IMG/VR virus record: IMGVR_UViG_3300030380_005307
Coordinates: 1 to 58,602 of that record
From: a virus
Length of the DNA stretch: 58,602 nt
Reading direction: 5' to 3' (one strand)
Shown: piece after piece, positions 6,814-13,609 of the stretch
How positions within the stretch are numbered: the stretch's first letter is position 1
Layout of the letters: the number at the start of each line of letters is the position of its first letter
Made by a program: the position numbers and the translations under genes
The notes under the pieces: model-generated
Database searches by the model: none
What the model saw: only the letters and a program-made list of their open reading frames with translations
What the model was told of the DNA's origin: nothing

Positions 6814-6921
6814 ATGAGAATATATAAAGAACACAAAGATGGAGAGATCGTGGCAATTTTACACAGAGATTTTCCAAAGGTTTATGATCAGATATTAGAA
6901 TATTTAGATCAAGAAGGATAG
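6814..6921 (+). CDS. Hypothetical small early protein (35 aa)
   Basis: Encodes MRIYKEHKDGEIVAILHRDF and a short acidic tail. Its stop codon lies inside the first stem of leader D (6916-6921), so translation termination and RNA folding there may affect each other. Its small size lowers confidence, but spacing and start context match its neighbours. Confidence 0.5.
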   Translation: MRIYKEHKDGEIVAILHRDFPKVYDQILEYLDQEG

Positions 6922-6972
6922 CATGGTGCATTGGGAGGTTCGATTCCTCCCTGTCCACGAGTAATAATGCTC
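6916..6972 (+). ncRNA. Structured leader D with tRNA T-arm mimic
   Basis: GGATAG (6916-6921) pairs with CTGTCC (6951-6956) through six pairs, one of them T-G. After an 11-base linker, GGAGG/CCTCC close the canonical T-loop TTCGATT (6939-6945). A short hairpin GAGT-AATAAT-GCTC (6959-6972) ends 20 bases before the ATG at 6993. The plan is the same as leader A although the stem sequences differ, so shape rather than sequence appears conserved. Confidence 0.6.
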
Positions 6973-6992
6973 AATAATTTAATCAACATATT

Positions 6993-7256
6993 ATGTCAGA
7001 ATTTGAAACAAAAAATTTAATTGTAAAATGGCAAAACTCAACAAGGAAGTTACTTGTTGGTAAAACGATCAAACACATCAGGTACTTAAATGATGAGGAA
7101 ATGGAGGCTCTTATGTGGCATTCAAGACCAATAGTAATTGTTTTTACTGATGGAAGTTTACTTATTCCCCAATCAGATGATGAGGGAAATGATGGTGGTG
7201 CAATGCTCTACCAAGACAAAGATGGTAATCATGATGTAATCCCAGTAATTTATTAA
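6993..7256 (+). CDS. Hypothetical early protein (87 aa)
   Basis: Not recognised. An 87-residue soluble protein with a beta-rich middle (PIVIVFTDGSLLIPQSDDEG). It is the first gene after leader D, and its ATG lies 20 bases past the last hairpin. Confidence 0.65.
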   Translation: MSEFETKNLIVKWQNSTRKLLVGKTIKHIRYLNDEEMEALMWHSRPIVIVFTDGSLLIPQSDDEGNDGGAMLYQDKDGNHDVIPVIY

Positions 7257-7257
7257 G

Positions 7258-7320
7258 ATGGCACATAACTACAACACTCCTGATGAGAATATCAGGGAAG
7301 AAAATGAAGAGAACAAATAA
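7258..7320 (+). CDS. Possible 20-aa peptide
   Basis: A short frame starts one base after the previous stop and ends four bases before the next ATG. It encodes MAHNYNTPDENIREENEENK. The close fit between neighbours suggests it is translated, but there is no other evidence. Confidence 0.3.
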   Translation: MAHNYNTPDENIREENEENK

Positions 7321-7324
7321 AATA

Positions 7325-7600
7325 ATGGTAATAATTAAAAACTTTGGTAAACGACATGGGTATGGCACAAATATCCATGTCGCTTTTATCATTAACGCTT
7401 TTTATAAACGTAGAGCGGGTGCAAATCTTGATATATTTGTAGAATCAATTGTTAATCATAATGGGATACAATTTATATCCTTACGAGAAAACGGAACTAA
7501 TAACTATTTAAATTTGGATTATATTGAAAAGTATGATCTGTACGAAATAATTATTAACGAAGTAAATAAAGACTATGAAAGCAGTTTTACAATATATTAA
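7325..7600 (+). CDS. Hypothetical early protein (91 aa)
   Basis: Not recognised. The start is placed at the ATG at 7325 (MVIIKNFGKR), in the usual AATAATG context, rather than at the non-ATG codon at 7283. The product is basic at the N-terminus, with alternating strands and helices and an acidic end. The next gene overlaps its end by 26 bases. Confidence 0.6.
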   Translation: MVIIKNFGKRHGYGTNIHVAFIINAFYKRRAGANLDIFVESIVNHNGIQFISLRENGTNNYLNLDYIEKYDLYEIIINEVNKDYESSFTIY

Positions 7601-7826
7601 AACCAAGCGAAAACAACGCAAATTGAGAATTGGTGAGCGTGATAAACTTTGGGATCAGTTAATAAAGAACGACCAAAAATGTAGAGAATTAAGGCTACAA
7701 CTGGCCAGGAAAAACAAGAAGGCTTTGACAAGACAAGATTACATTATTAACGACGATAAGGTTAGACAAATCATCTATTTATCACTACAACAACTTAAAA
7801 TTAAAAACCAACTAAAATATGATTAA
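7575..7826 (+). CDS. Hypothetical basic protein (83 aa)
   Basis: An 83-residue, very basic, predicted helical protein (KTKRKQRKLRIGERDKLWDQ and LQLARKNKKALTRQDY). Charge suggests nucleic-acid binding, but no family is recognised. It overlaps its upstream neighbour by 26 bases and its downstream neighbour by 8. Confidence 0.6.
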   Translation: MKAVLQYIKTKRKQRKLRIGERDKLWDQLIKNDQKCRELRLQLARKNKKALTRQDYIINDDKVRQIIYLSLQQLKIKNQLKYD

Positions 7827-7977
7827 AATTAAAGACGAATCGGTAGACAACCCAAACGATATAGGATATCTGCGGGCGAGTAATTATTTTTTACGCGAAG
7901 AAAATAAAAAATTAAAAGACAAACTATCGAATGTAAGTAAGTCATTGCATGATAGCTATCTTTTTACAAGAAAATAG
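7819..7977 (+). CDS. Hypothetical early protein (52 aa)
   Basis: Begins MIKIKDESVDNPNDIGYLRA and is charged, with a likely coiled helix (FLREENKKLKDKLSNVSKSL). It is the last gene of the first early transcript; the terminator begins 23 bases after its stop. Confidence 0.58.
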   Translation: MIKIKDESVDNPNDIGYLRASNYFLREENKKLKDKLSNVSKSLHDSYLFTRK

Positions 7978-8000
7978 TTTTGTTTGTTTGTTGATGATTG

Positions 8001-8029
8001 GGGGAAACTTTAGAGTTTCCCCTTTTTTT
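8001..8029 (+). terminator. Intrinsic terminator of the first early transcript
   Basis: GGGGAAACT (8001-8009), loop TTAG and AGTTTCCCC (8014-8022) form a perfect 9-bp stem followed by seven T residues. It separates the early operon from the convergent minus-strand gene at 8031-8261. Confidence 0.85.
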
Positions 8030-8030
8030 A

Positions 8031-8261
8031 TTATTTCTTAGCATCCAACAAACCTCGTTCGTATTCCAGTTGTTTTTCAATCTGAAGGATACGATCTTCA
8101 AGTTTATTTATAACAATAATCTTTTTGTCAAGACGTTCATGCACCATAGTTAGTTCATTCTTGATGGCAGTAAACTCAGCGAATATACCACCTGCAGTAA
8201 AGACTGCAACCAAAAAAGAAATGACCAGAGATAAGTTATTTTTTAGGAAAGTATCTGCCAT
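8031..8261 (-). CDS. Small membrane protein with coiled coil (76 aa)
   Basis: One membrane segment (about residues 9-29, NLSLVISFLVAVFTAGGIFA) is followed by a long charged helix likely to form a coiled coil (HERLDKKIIVINKLEDRILQIEKQLEYERG). Such proteins are common in phages and sometimes sit in lysis or virion assembly, but none is identified here. It lies on the opposite strand to its neighbours, convergent with the early operon, and so must be expressed separately. A weak -7-like TACCTTTA lies just upstream, near its ATG. Confidence 0.65.
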   Translation of the reverse strand: MADTFLKNNLSLVISFLVAVFTAGGIFAEFTAIKNELTMVHERLDKKIIVINKLEDRILQIEKQLEYERGLLDAKK

Positions 8262-8300
8262 ATGGTAAAGGTAAAAAAAATTACTTTCCCATTACAGAAC

Positions 8301-8337
8301 ACGTAAAAAATACGTTTTAAGCACGTTTTTAACACGT
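8301..8337. repeat. Four ACGT boxes at exact 11-bp spacing
   Basis: ACGT occurs at 8301, 8312, 8323 and 8334, exactly 11 bases apart and separated by A/T-rich spacers. The array lies in the 203-base gap before the recombination/replication operon, about 95 bases upstream of a candidate promoter. Helical phasing suggests cooperative binding by a regulator or replication initiator. Two direct copies of ACTTTCCAA follow near 8373-8391. Confidence 0.5.
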
Positions 8338-8430
8338 AGACAAAACAAGGGTTTGAAAAAAAAACATTGGTTTTTTCCATACTTTCCAAACTTTCCAACC
8401 TTTTATTTAAATTATATCAATAAAATATAT

Positions 8431-8438
8431 TATCTTTA
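8431..8438 (+). promoter_or_regulatory. Candidate -7 element, recombination operon
   Basis: TATCTTTA lies about 27 bases before the ATG at 8465 and matches TAnnTTTG except for the last base. The same sequence is found before the regulator gene at 57310. The upstream -33 element is not obvious in this AT-rich stretch. Confidence 0.4.
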
Positions 8439-8464
8439 TGAAAATTTAATTTAATATTAATCAA

Positions 8465-8656
8465 ATGCGTTTAACCAACAACCCAAGCATTGATGCGTTC
8501 GCTGATGACGAGTATCAATCCCAAGAGTTTATCAATAAACCAGAGAGAGAGCGAAAGCAAAAGCCTATCGCTACCTCTGATGATTTGATCTCTTTAGGTC
8601 GTGCAATCAGCACTGACCCTAACATTAACCCTTTATTTAAAATTTTATTCAAATGA
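8465..8656 (+). CDS. Hypothetical protein (63 aa)
   Basis: Not recognised. It is a 63-residue charged protein opening MRLTNNPSIDAFADDEYQSQ and probably largely disordered. It leads the recombination/replication operon and overlaps the next gene by four bases (ATGA), suggesting coupled translation. Confidence 0.6.
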   Translation: MRLTNNPSIDAFADDEYQSQEFINKPERERKQKPIATSDDLISLGRAISTDPNINPLFKILFK

Positions 8657-8952
8657 AGCAGTACATTTTTGACCAGTTTGTTGAGAACATTCTCAAGCAT
8701 ACTGGGTTTACAAAGGAACAACTCTTTGCTAATAATCGTAAGAGTGATGTTTCGGATGCGAGAAAATTTTTGTATAAGCTATGTAAAGATCGAGGCCTAT
8801 CCAACAAAGCTATTGAAACGTACATGGAAGAGAATGGTTATATATGTTATTCAAACACCATCCCTCAAGCATTATCTACGCTTGAAAAACAAATAGCAAA
8901 TGATCCTGACTACTCGGTGATCTTACAAAAATTGTCTAACGTAGATGCTTGA
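8653..8952 (+). CDS. DnaA domain IV-like DNA-binding protein (99 aa)
   Basis: Residues about 25-85 (NNRKSDVSDARKFLYKLCKD, then a second helix pair ending in SNTIPQALSTLE) follow the pattern of the C-terminal DNA-binding domain of DnaA, a helix-turn-helix normally reading DnaA boxes. The AAA+ ATPase domain is absent. It could mark the phage origin or recruit host initiation proteins, and it lies beside a phased repeat array. The similarity is by motif shape only and other helix-turn-helix classes are possible. Confidence 0.55.
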   Translation: MKQYIFDQFVENILKHTGFTKEQLFANNRKSDVSDARKFLYKLCKDRGLSNKAIETYMEENGYICYSNTIPQALSTLEKQIANDPDYSVILQKLSNVDA

Positions 8953-9328
8953 CCTGAAGGATATATATATTCAAGCTGAAGATGATCCTGCGACAACAAA
9001 TTTAGATGGCAAAGGATACGATGCTCAAATGTTGCATGGAGTACAAATTATGCGTGACCATGCTACAGAGAATATTAAAATTTTTAATCCAAGAGGTAAA
9101 GAATACTACGATGAACTCACTTCAGCTGAATATGAATTATTCAACCAAGGGTGGCGTAAAGGTGTTTTAAATTTAGTTCTCCAGGTATATAGAAATCGCT
9201 TGGATGTTATTGAAAAAAAAATACCTCAAGTATTAAATAACCACAAGACGTTGTCTGCTTTAAAAGAGAGAAGGAGTGGACTACTTAAAAAGTATTTCAA
9301 ACTAACACAAAAGTTAAACCAACTATGA
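8945..9328 (+). CDS. Hypothetical protein in recombination operon (127 aa)
   Basis: Not recognised. A 127-residue soluble protein with a helical, charged C-terminal half (KERRSGLLKKYFKLTQKLNQ) that could form a coiled coil. It overlaps both neighbours by a few bases, so it is part of the same translation unit as the DnaA-like and ERF genes, suggesting a role in replication or recombination. Confidence 0.65.
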   Translation: MLDLKDIYIQAEDDPATTNLDGKGYDAQMLHGVQIMRDHATENIKIFNPRGKEYYDELTSAEYELFNQGWRKGVLNLVLQVYRNRLDVIEKKIPQVLNNHKTLSALKERRSGLLKKYFKLTQKLNQL

Positions 9329-9930
9329 AAAATTATTACAAAGCATTGGCAGGATTTCAACAAGAATGTCCTGTCTTATTAAAGGATACCGATGGGTACA
9401 ACTATAAATACATTGATCTGCCGAAGATCATCCACACAATCAATCCTCTGATGAAAAAGTACGGATTAGGTTTCACACAAAAATTAGGGACAAACAAAGA
9501 AACGCAACAACCATGTCTAACCACAACTATCTTTCACTTTGAGAGTGGTGAGTTTGATACCGATACTGTTGACATTCCTATAGTGGATATGAAGAGCCAA
9601 AACTTATATCAATCTCTTGGTTCGGGAACTACTTATTTCAGGAGGTATGCGTTGTCATGTCAACTCGGTATAGTTAGTGATAAAGACCTTGATGCGTATG
9701 GGGAAGAAACTAAACCAGTAGCTAAAAAGGAATTAGACTTAGGAGTTCCAAAAAAGAAAAGCAATGTTCCAACTGGTAATGTACCTGACGATTTAATTAC
9801 CATCAAAAAAGGTGTTGATAATGGTAAAGATTTAGAAAAGGATATTATTCCTTGGCTAAAAAAAACATACGATGATCTAACAATCAAACAAATTAAAAAA
9901 CAAGCACATGAGCAAGAAATTATCAAATAA
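9325..9930 (+). CDS. erf: ERF-family single-strand annealing protein
   Basis: ERF proteins anneal complementary single strands and help circularise or recombine phage DNA. The family pattern is visible: YNYKYIDLPKIIHTINPLMKK near residue 25, the segment YGLGFTQKL, and SLGSGTTYFRRYALSCQLGI near residue 95 followed by an acidic SDKDLDAYGEE. The core ends near residue 130. The rest is a Lys-rich tail probably used for partner contacts. At 201 residues the length is normal. It overlaps the RecE-like exonuclease by 23 bases, giving a phage annealase plus exonuclease pair. Confidence 0.85.
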   Translation: MKNYYKALAGFQQECPVLLKDTDGYNYKYIDLPKIIHTINPLMKKYGLGFTQKLGTNKETQQPCLTTTIFHFESGEFDTDTVDIPIVDMKSQNLYQSLGSGTTYFRRYALSCQLGIVSDKDLDAYGEETKPVAKKELDLGVPKKKSNVPTGNVPDDLITIKKGVDNGKDLEKDIIPWLKKTYDDLTIKQIKKQAHEQEIIK

Positions 9931-10720
9931 GCAAATTATTAAGAAACTAAGGGATGATGAAAACTACTACGGTGAGTTTGGTAAGCAATGGCTGTCTAAC
10001 TCAAACATCCAAGATTTACAACCAAAAACATTTAAGCAGTTTGGTAGGGCCCAAGAAGACAATGAAAACTTTATCAAGGGAAGGTATTTTCATCAGCTTA
10101 TTTTGGAACCCAACAAAGCAGTAAGTTTTCCAGTTTTTACAGAAACTAAAACAAGGGGGGCCAAATATGAAAAATATCTACAGGACAAAGGTATAACGTC
10201 TGCCATACTCGAACACGAGGCTATATTAATGGAAGAGTTAAGAGATGAATTATTAAACATAAAAAATTATGGTGGTGCTAAACAACAAGTGGCTGATCTT
10301 ATAACAGACAAGGATGCTGAGTATGAGGTTCCAATAATTGGGGAGATTTTTGGTCACCCCTTTAAAGCTAAAGCTGACATTATCTCACAAGGAATTATTA
10401 TAGATCTTAAAACTACAACGGCAAAGAACGACCAAGAATTTGTTTGGTTGGGCAAGAACAAATATTTCTATGACACCCAAGCTTACATCTATCAAACGTT
10501 ATTTGATAAGCCTATGACGTTTATTGCTATAGATAAAAATAAAAAAGTCTATGGCGATACTGGTGAAAGTTACCATGAGATATATGTCTGTCCAGTTAGC
10601 GAAGAAAGTGTTTTAGAGGGCAAAAAAAAGGTAGAATCTGCTATACAGATTTATGAACATTATTATGGTAAAGACAAAAAAGAAGACATTAGAAATGTAA
10701 TATATAATCTTAAATTTTAA
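9908..10720 (+). CDS. RecE-like PD-(D/E)XK exonuclease
   Basis: Resembles the DUF3799/RecE type of dsDNA exonuclease that produces 3' single strands for an annealing protein. GRYFHQLILEP near residue 58 matches the family G-x-x-x-H-x-L-x-LEP motif. The PD-(D/E)XK core follows: FKAKADII (Asp157) and IIIDLKTTT (Asp166, Lys168). TQAYIYQTLF is the usual downstream helix with a Gln and Tyr. At 270 residues the domain appears complete. It is encoded directly after ERF and overlaps it. The DUF assignment is by motif, but the nuclease fold is well supported. Confidence 0.85.
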   Translation: MSKKLSNKQIIKKLRDDENYYGEFGKQWLSNSNIQDLQPKTFKQFGRAQEDNENFIKGRYFHQLILEPNKAVSFPVFTETKTRGAKYEKYLQDKGITSAILEHEAILMEELRDELLNIKNYGGAKQQVADLITDKDAEYEVPIIGEIFGHPFKAKADIISQGIIIDLKTTTAKNDQEFVWLGKNKYFYDTQAYIYQTLFDKPMTFIAIDKNKKVYGDTGESYHEIYVCPVSEESVLEGKKKVESAIQIYEHYYGKDKKEDIRNVIYNLKF

Positions 10721-10723
10721 ACT

Positions 10724-10987
10724 ATGAGTGAATTTGTACATCAACCTGGAAGGGGAAGTATTTTTAAAAACGACAGTAAACAAGGCAAACAACCCGACTA
10801 TACCGGCAAAGGAAAAGATATTGAGGGAAGAGATATTGAAATAGCCGCTTGGGTAGCAACAAGTGAAAAAGGGAACAAGTATCTTTCTATTAAAATGCAA
10901 TATCCCAAAACAGAAGAAGATAAGGTACCAAAGAAGGCACCTGAGCCAAAGATAGAAGAGCCTGAAGACCCTGATTTACCATTTTAG
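10724..10987 (+). CDS. Small protein with SSB-like C-terminal tail (87 aa)
   Basis: An N-terminal segment (GRGSIFKNDSKQ, then IEIAAWVATSEKGNKYLSIK) resembles DUF736-like small beta proteins of phages and mobile elements. The C-terminus is acidic and ends EEPEDPDLPF, close to the SSB tail (DDDIPF in E. coli) that recruits replication and repair enzymes. It follows the exonuclease by three bases and precedes a terminator. A role as a minimal single-strand-binding or partner-recruiting protein is inferred; DNA binding is not demonstrated by any motif. Confidence 0.65.
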   Translation: MSEFVHQPGRGSIFKNDSKQGKQPDYTGKGKDIEGRDIEIAAWVATSEKGNKYLSIKMQYPKTEEDKVPKKAPEPKIEEPEDPDLPF

Positions 10988-11005
10988 GTAACCCCAACTA
11001 AACTA

Positions 11006-11033
11006 GGGGGAGTTATGCTCCTCCTTTTTTTTT
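11006..11033 (+). terminator. Intrinsic terminator of the recombination operon
   Basis: GGGGGAG (11006-11012), loop TTATG and CTCCTCC (11018-11024) form a 7-bp stem with one G-T pair, followed by nine T residues. A copy of the TTGACACA motif in inverse orientation begins in the last T (11033-11040). Confidence 0.8.
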
Positions 11034-11084
11034 GTGTCAAGTGTTAAATTTATTTTACTTTACTTATTTATTTATTATTATATA

Positions 11085-11092
11085 TATATTTA
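11085..11092 (+). promoter_or_regulatory. Candidate promoter of the primase operon
   Basis: TATATTTA fits the -7 element except for its last base and lies in a very AT-rich stretch after the terminator. Transcription near 11098 would give a leader of almost 100 bases for the primase gene. Confidence 0.35.
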
Positions 11093-11109
11093 CTTTTTTT
11101 AAATCTGTA

Positions 11110-11169
11110 ATGAAACTCAAAACCAACATTTTCAACACTATGCAATCTATTGCAAGGATACACAAATAA
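11110..11169 (+). CDS. Possible leader peptide (19 aa) before the primase
   Basis: A short frame encoding MKLKTNIFNTMQSIARIHK begins about 12 bases after the predicted transcript start and ends 25 bases before the primase ATG. It could be a regulatory upstream frame or chance. There is no further support. Confidence 0.22.
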   Translation: MKLKTNIFNTMQSIARIHK

Positions 11170-11194
11170 TAATCAACATAAATCCAACACCAAC

Positions 11195-13609
11195 ATGTCA
11201 AATATCGTCACAATATTTAAAAATATTAACTCAACTACCTCTCCTTTTTTTAGAGAAGTAGAAATAATTTTAAAAAGAATTAAAGAGGGTGCCTCAAAAG
11301 ATTTAGTAATATCGATCAGAAAAGAGCAAGATAAGTCAAAACGAAATGAGTTAAAAAAACAACTACCATCAATTTGTTTTAGCGGTCAGTTTAATAAAAG
11401 GTCAGACGTTTCTCTGCAAGAACATAGTGGACTAATATGTTTAGATTTTGATGGCTATTTAAAAAAGCAAGAACTCTTATCTGACAAAACTAAATTTTCT
11501 AAAAACAAATATGTTTATTCTGTATTCATATCTCCATCTGGTAAAGGGCTAAAAGTTTTAGTTAAGATACCACCCAAACCTGAAAACCACATTGGTTATT
11601 TTAATGCTTTAGAAAAACATTTTAAATCACAATACTTTGACAAAACATCAAAGAATATAAGCCGAGTCTGTTATGAATCTTATGATCCACTAATTGAAAT
11701 AAACCAAGACTCTTTTGTGTGGGAAGAATATGAGGAAATAGAATATAAAGAAGTAAACGCTAACAATGGTATAACTACCATACCTATTACAGATGAAAAC
11801 AAAATAGTAAGCATACTTGTTAAATGGTGGCAAAAAAAATATCCAATGACAGAAGGGCAAAGAAATCAAAATGCTTTTATTCTTGCAATGGCCTTTAATG
11901 ATTTTGGAATATCTTCTACAACAGCATCACTTGTTATAAGTCAGTATCAAAGCAAAGATTTTAATTCAACAGAAATATCTAAAACAATAAAATCTGCATA
12001 TGCAAATACTAAAAACTTTAATACTAAATATTACGAGGATCAAGATAAGCTAGATGAGATACAACAAAGGCTTAGAAGAGGTGAGTCAAAAAAAGTAATA
12101 CGTCAAGACTTAGAGGAGTCGAGCTTGGCGGATGAGGTTATAGACTCCGTGATCCAAACTGCTGAAGAAAATAATTCTGTAAAGTTTTGGACGTTAAGCA
12201 AAAAAGGTGTTGTAAAATCTATTCCTTTAATATTTAAAAGGTTTTTAGAATCCAATGGGTTTTTTAAATTTTGTCCAGAAGGGCAAAAAAATTATGTATT
12301 TGTTAAAGTTACTAACAATCTTATTGATCATACAACAGAAAAAGATATTAAAGATTTTATTCTTAATCATTTACTTGATTTGGAGGACATGGCTATATAT
12401 AACTACTTTGCTGATCAAACTAGGTTATTTAAAGAGGACTTTCTTTCGTTACTAGGAACTATTGATATTTATTTTATTGAAGATACACTAGATACTTCTT
12501 ATCTATATTATCAGAATTGTGCAGTAAAGATTACAAAAAACAAGGTTGAGGCCATTGATTATCTTGAATTAGATGGGTATGTTTGGAAAGATCATGTCAT
12601 AAACAGACCATACAAATCTTGCAAAGAACTAGACAATGATTTCAAATTGTTTTTGGATAATGTTGCTGATAAAAAAACAGACAGAATAATAAGTCTAGAA
12701 TCAACACTAGGGTATTTAATGCATGCTCACAAAAATATATCTTACTGCCCTGCTGTAATATTAAACGATGAACACATATCAGATACAGCAAATGGTGGAA
12801 CTGGTAAAGGTATTTGGCTACAAGCCGTAGGTCACATGAAAAAAGTAGTAATGATTGATGGTAAATCTTTTGCTTTTGAGCAATCCTTTCCATATCAGCT
12901 TGTGTCAGCCGATACGCAAGTGATTGTTTTTGATGATGTAAAAAAATACTTTGATTTTGAAAGACTGTTTAGTGTTGTCACCGAAGGACTAACCCTTGAG
13001 AAAAAGAACAAGGATGCTATTAAAATTCCTTTTTCAAAATCTCCTAAAGTTGTAATAACAACCAACTACACCATAAAGGGCGCAGGTACATCATTCGCCA
13101 GGCGTAGGTGGGAGCTAGAATTAGCATCCCATTATAACGATAAGTATACGCCTATGGATGATTTTGGTAGGTTTATATTTGGTGAGGAGTGGGATGAAAA
13201 TGATTGGTGTAAGTTTGACAATTATATGATAAGCAATCTCCAATTATACTTAAAGGAGGGATTAATTGTAAGTGAATCTGTAAATGGGGAAATGAAAAGA
13301 TTTATCATGGAAACCAACGGAGATTTTTGTGAGTGGTGTGGACTTACAGACACTAGTCAATCTAATCCTATGTTACAAGTAAACACTAGAATAAGGCTTA
13401 ATGATATATACTATGATTTTGTTAACGCATACCCTGATTATGCTAGAGGCTCAAAATTTTCTGTATCTCATTTTAAGTTTAAAAACTGGATGATTTCATA
13501 TTCTAAATATACCCAAGGAATAGAAGCCGAAATAGGTAGAAGTAATGATGGTAAATGGATAAGAATTCGTCCAAGTAGCGAAACTCAGATTCAACAAAAA
13601 CTTATATGA
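11195..13609 (+). CDS. Primase-helicase (BT4734-like N-terminus, SF3-type helicase)
   Basis: A two-part replication enzyme of 804 residues. The N-terminal domain (about 1-190) has HSGLICLDFDGY (Asp84 and Asp86) and SPSGKGLKVLVK near 113, the pattern of BT4734/VirE-N-like domains related to archaeo-eukaryotic primases. A helical region resembling primase C-terminal domains follows. The helicase part has Walker A NGGTGKG near 532, Walker B VIVFDD near 574 and the TTNY sensor segment near 625. It would synthesise primers and unwind DNA at the phage fork. The start is set at the ATG at 11195 because the longer frame begins with TTG. It overlaps the helicase gene by four bases. Confidence 0.82.
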   Translation: MSNIVTIFKNINSTTSPFFREVEIILKRIKEGASKDLVISIRKEQDKSKRNELKKQLPSICFSGQFNKRSDVSLQEHSGLICLDFDGYLKKQELLSDKTKFSKNKYVYSVFISPSGKGLKVLVKIPPKPENHIGYFNALEKHFKSQYFDKTSKNISRVCYESYDPLIEINQDSFVWEEYEEIEYKEVNANNGITTIPITDENKIVSILVKWWQKKYPMTEGQRNQNAFILAMAFNDFGISSTTASLVISQYQSKDFNSTEISKTIKSAYANTKNFNTKYYEDQDKLDEIQQRLRRGESKKVIRQDLEESSLADEVIDSVIQTAEENNSVKFWTLSKKGVVKSIPLIFKRFLESNGFFKFCPEGQKNYVFVKVTNNLIDHTTEKDIKDFILNHLLDLEDMAIYNYFADQTRLFKEDFLSLLGTIDIYFIEDTLDTSYLYYQNCAVKITKNKVEAIDYLELDGYVWKDHVINRPYKSCKELDNDFKLFLDNVADKKTDRIISLESTLGYLMHAHKNISYCPAVILNDEHISDTANGGTGKGIWLQAVGHMKKVVMIDGKSFAFEQSFPYQLVSADTQVIVFDDVKKYFDFERLFSVVTEGLTLEKKNKDAIKIPFSKSPKVVITTNYTIKGAGTSFARRRWELELASHYNDKYTPMDDFGRFIFGEEWDENDWCKFDNYMISNLQLYLKEGLIVSESVNGEMKRFIMETNGDFCEWCGLTDTSQSNPMLQVNTRIRLNDIYYDFVNAYPDYARGSKFSVSHFKFKNWMISYSKYTQGIEAEIGRSNDGKWIRIRPSSETQIQQKLI

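Noticed and set aside
7279-7310. CTGATGAG before the 91-aa gene as another hammerhead
   Set aside because: The sequence folds as a simple CCTGAT/ATCAGG hairpin and there is no stem II followed by GAAA, nor a matching cleavage triplet.
8505-8560. CTGATGA followed by CGAAAG in the 63-aa gene
   Set aside because: It lies inside a coding sequence, the intervening bases cannot form stem II, and no stem I or III partner is present.
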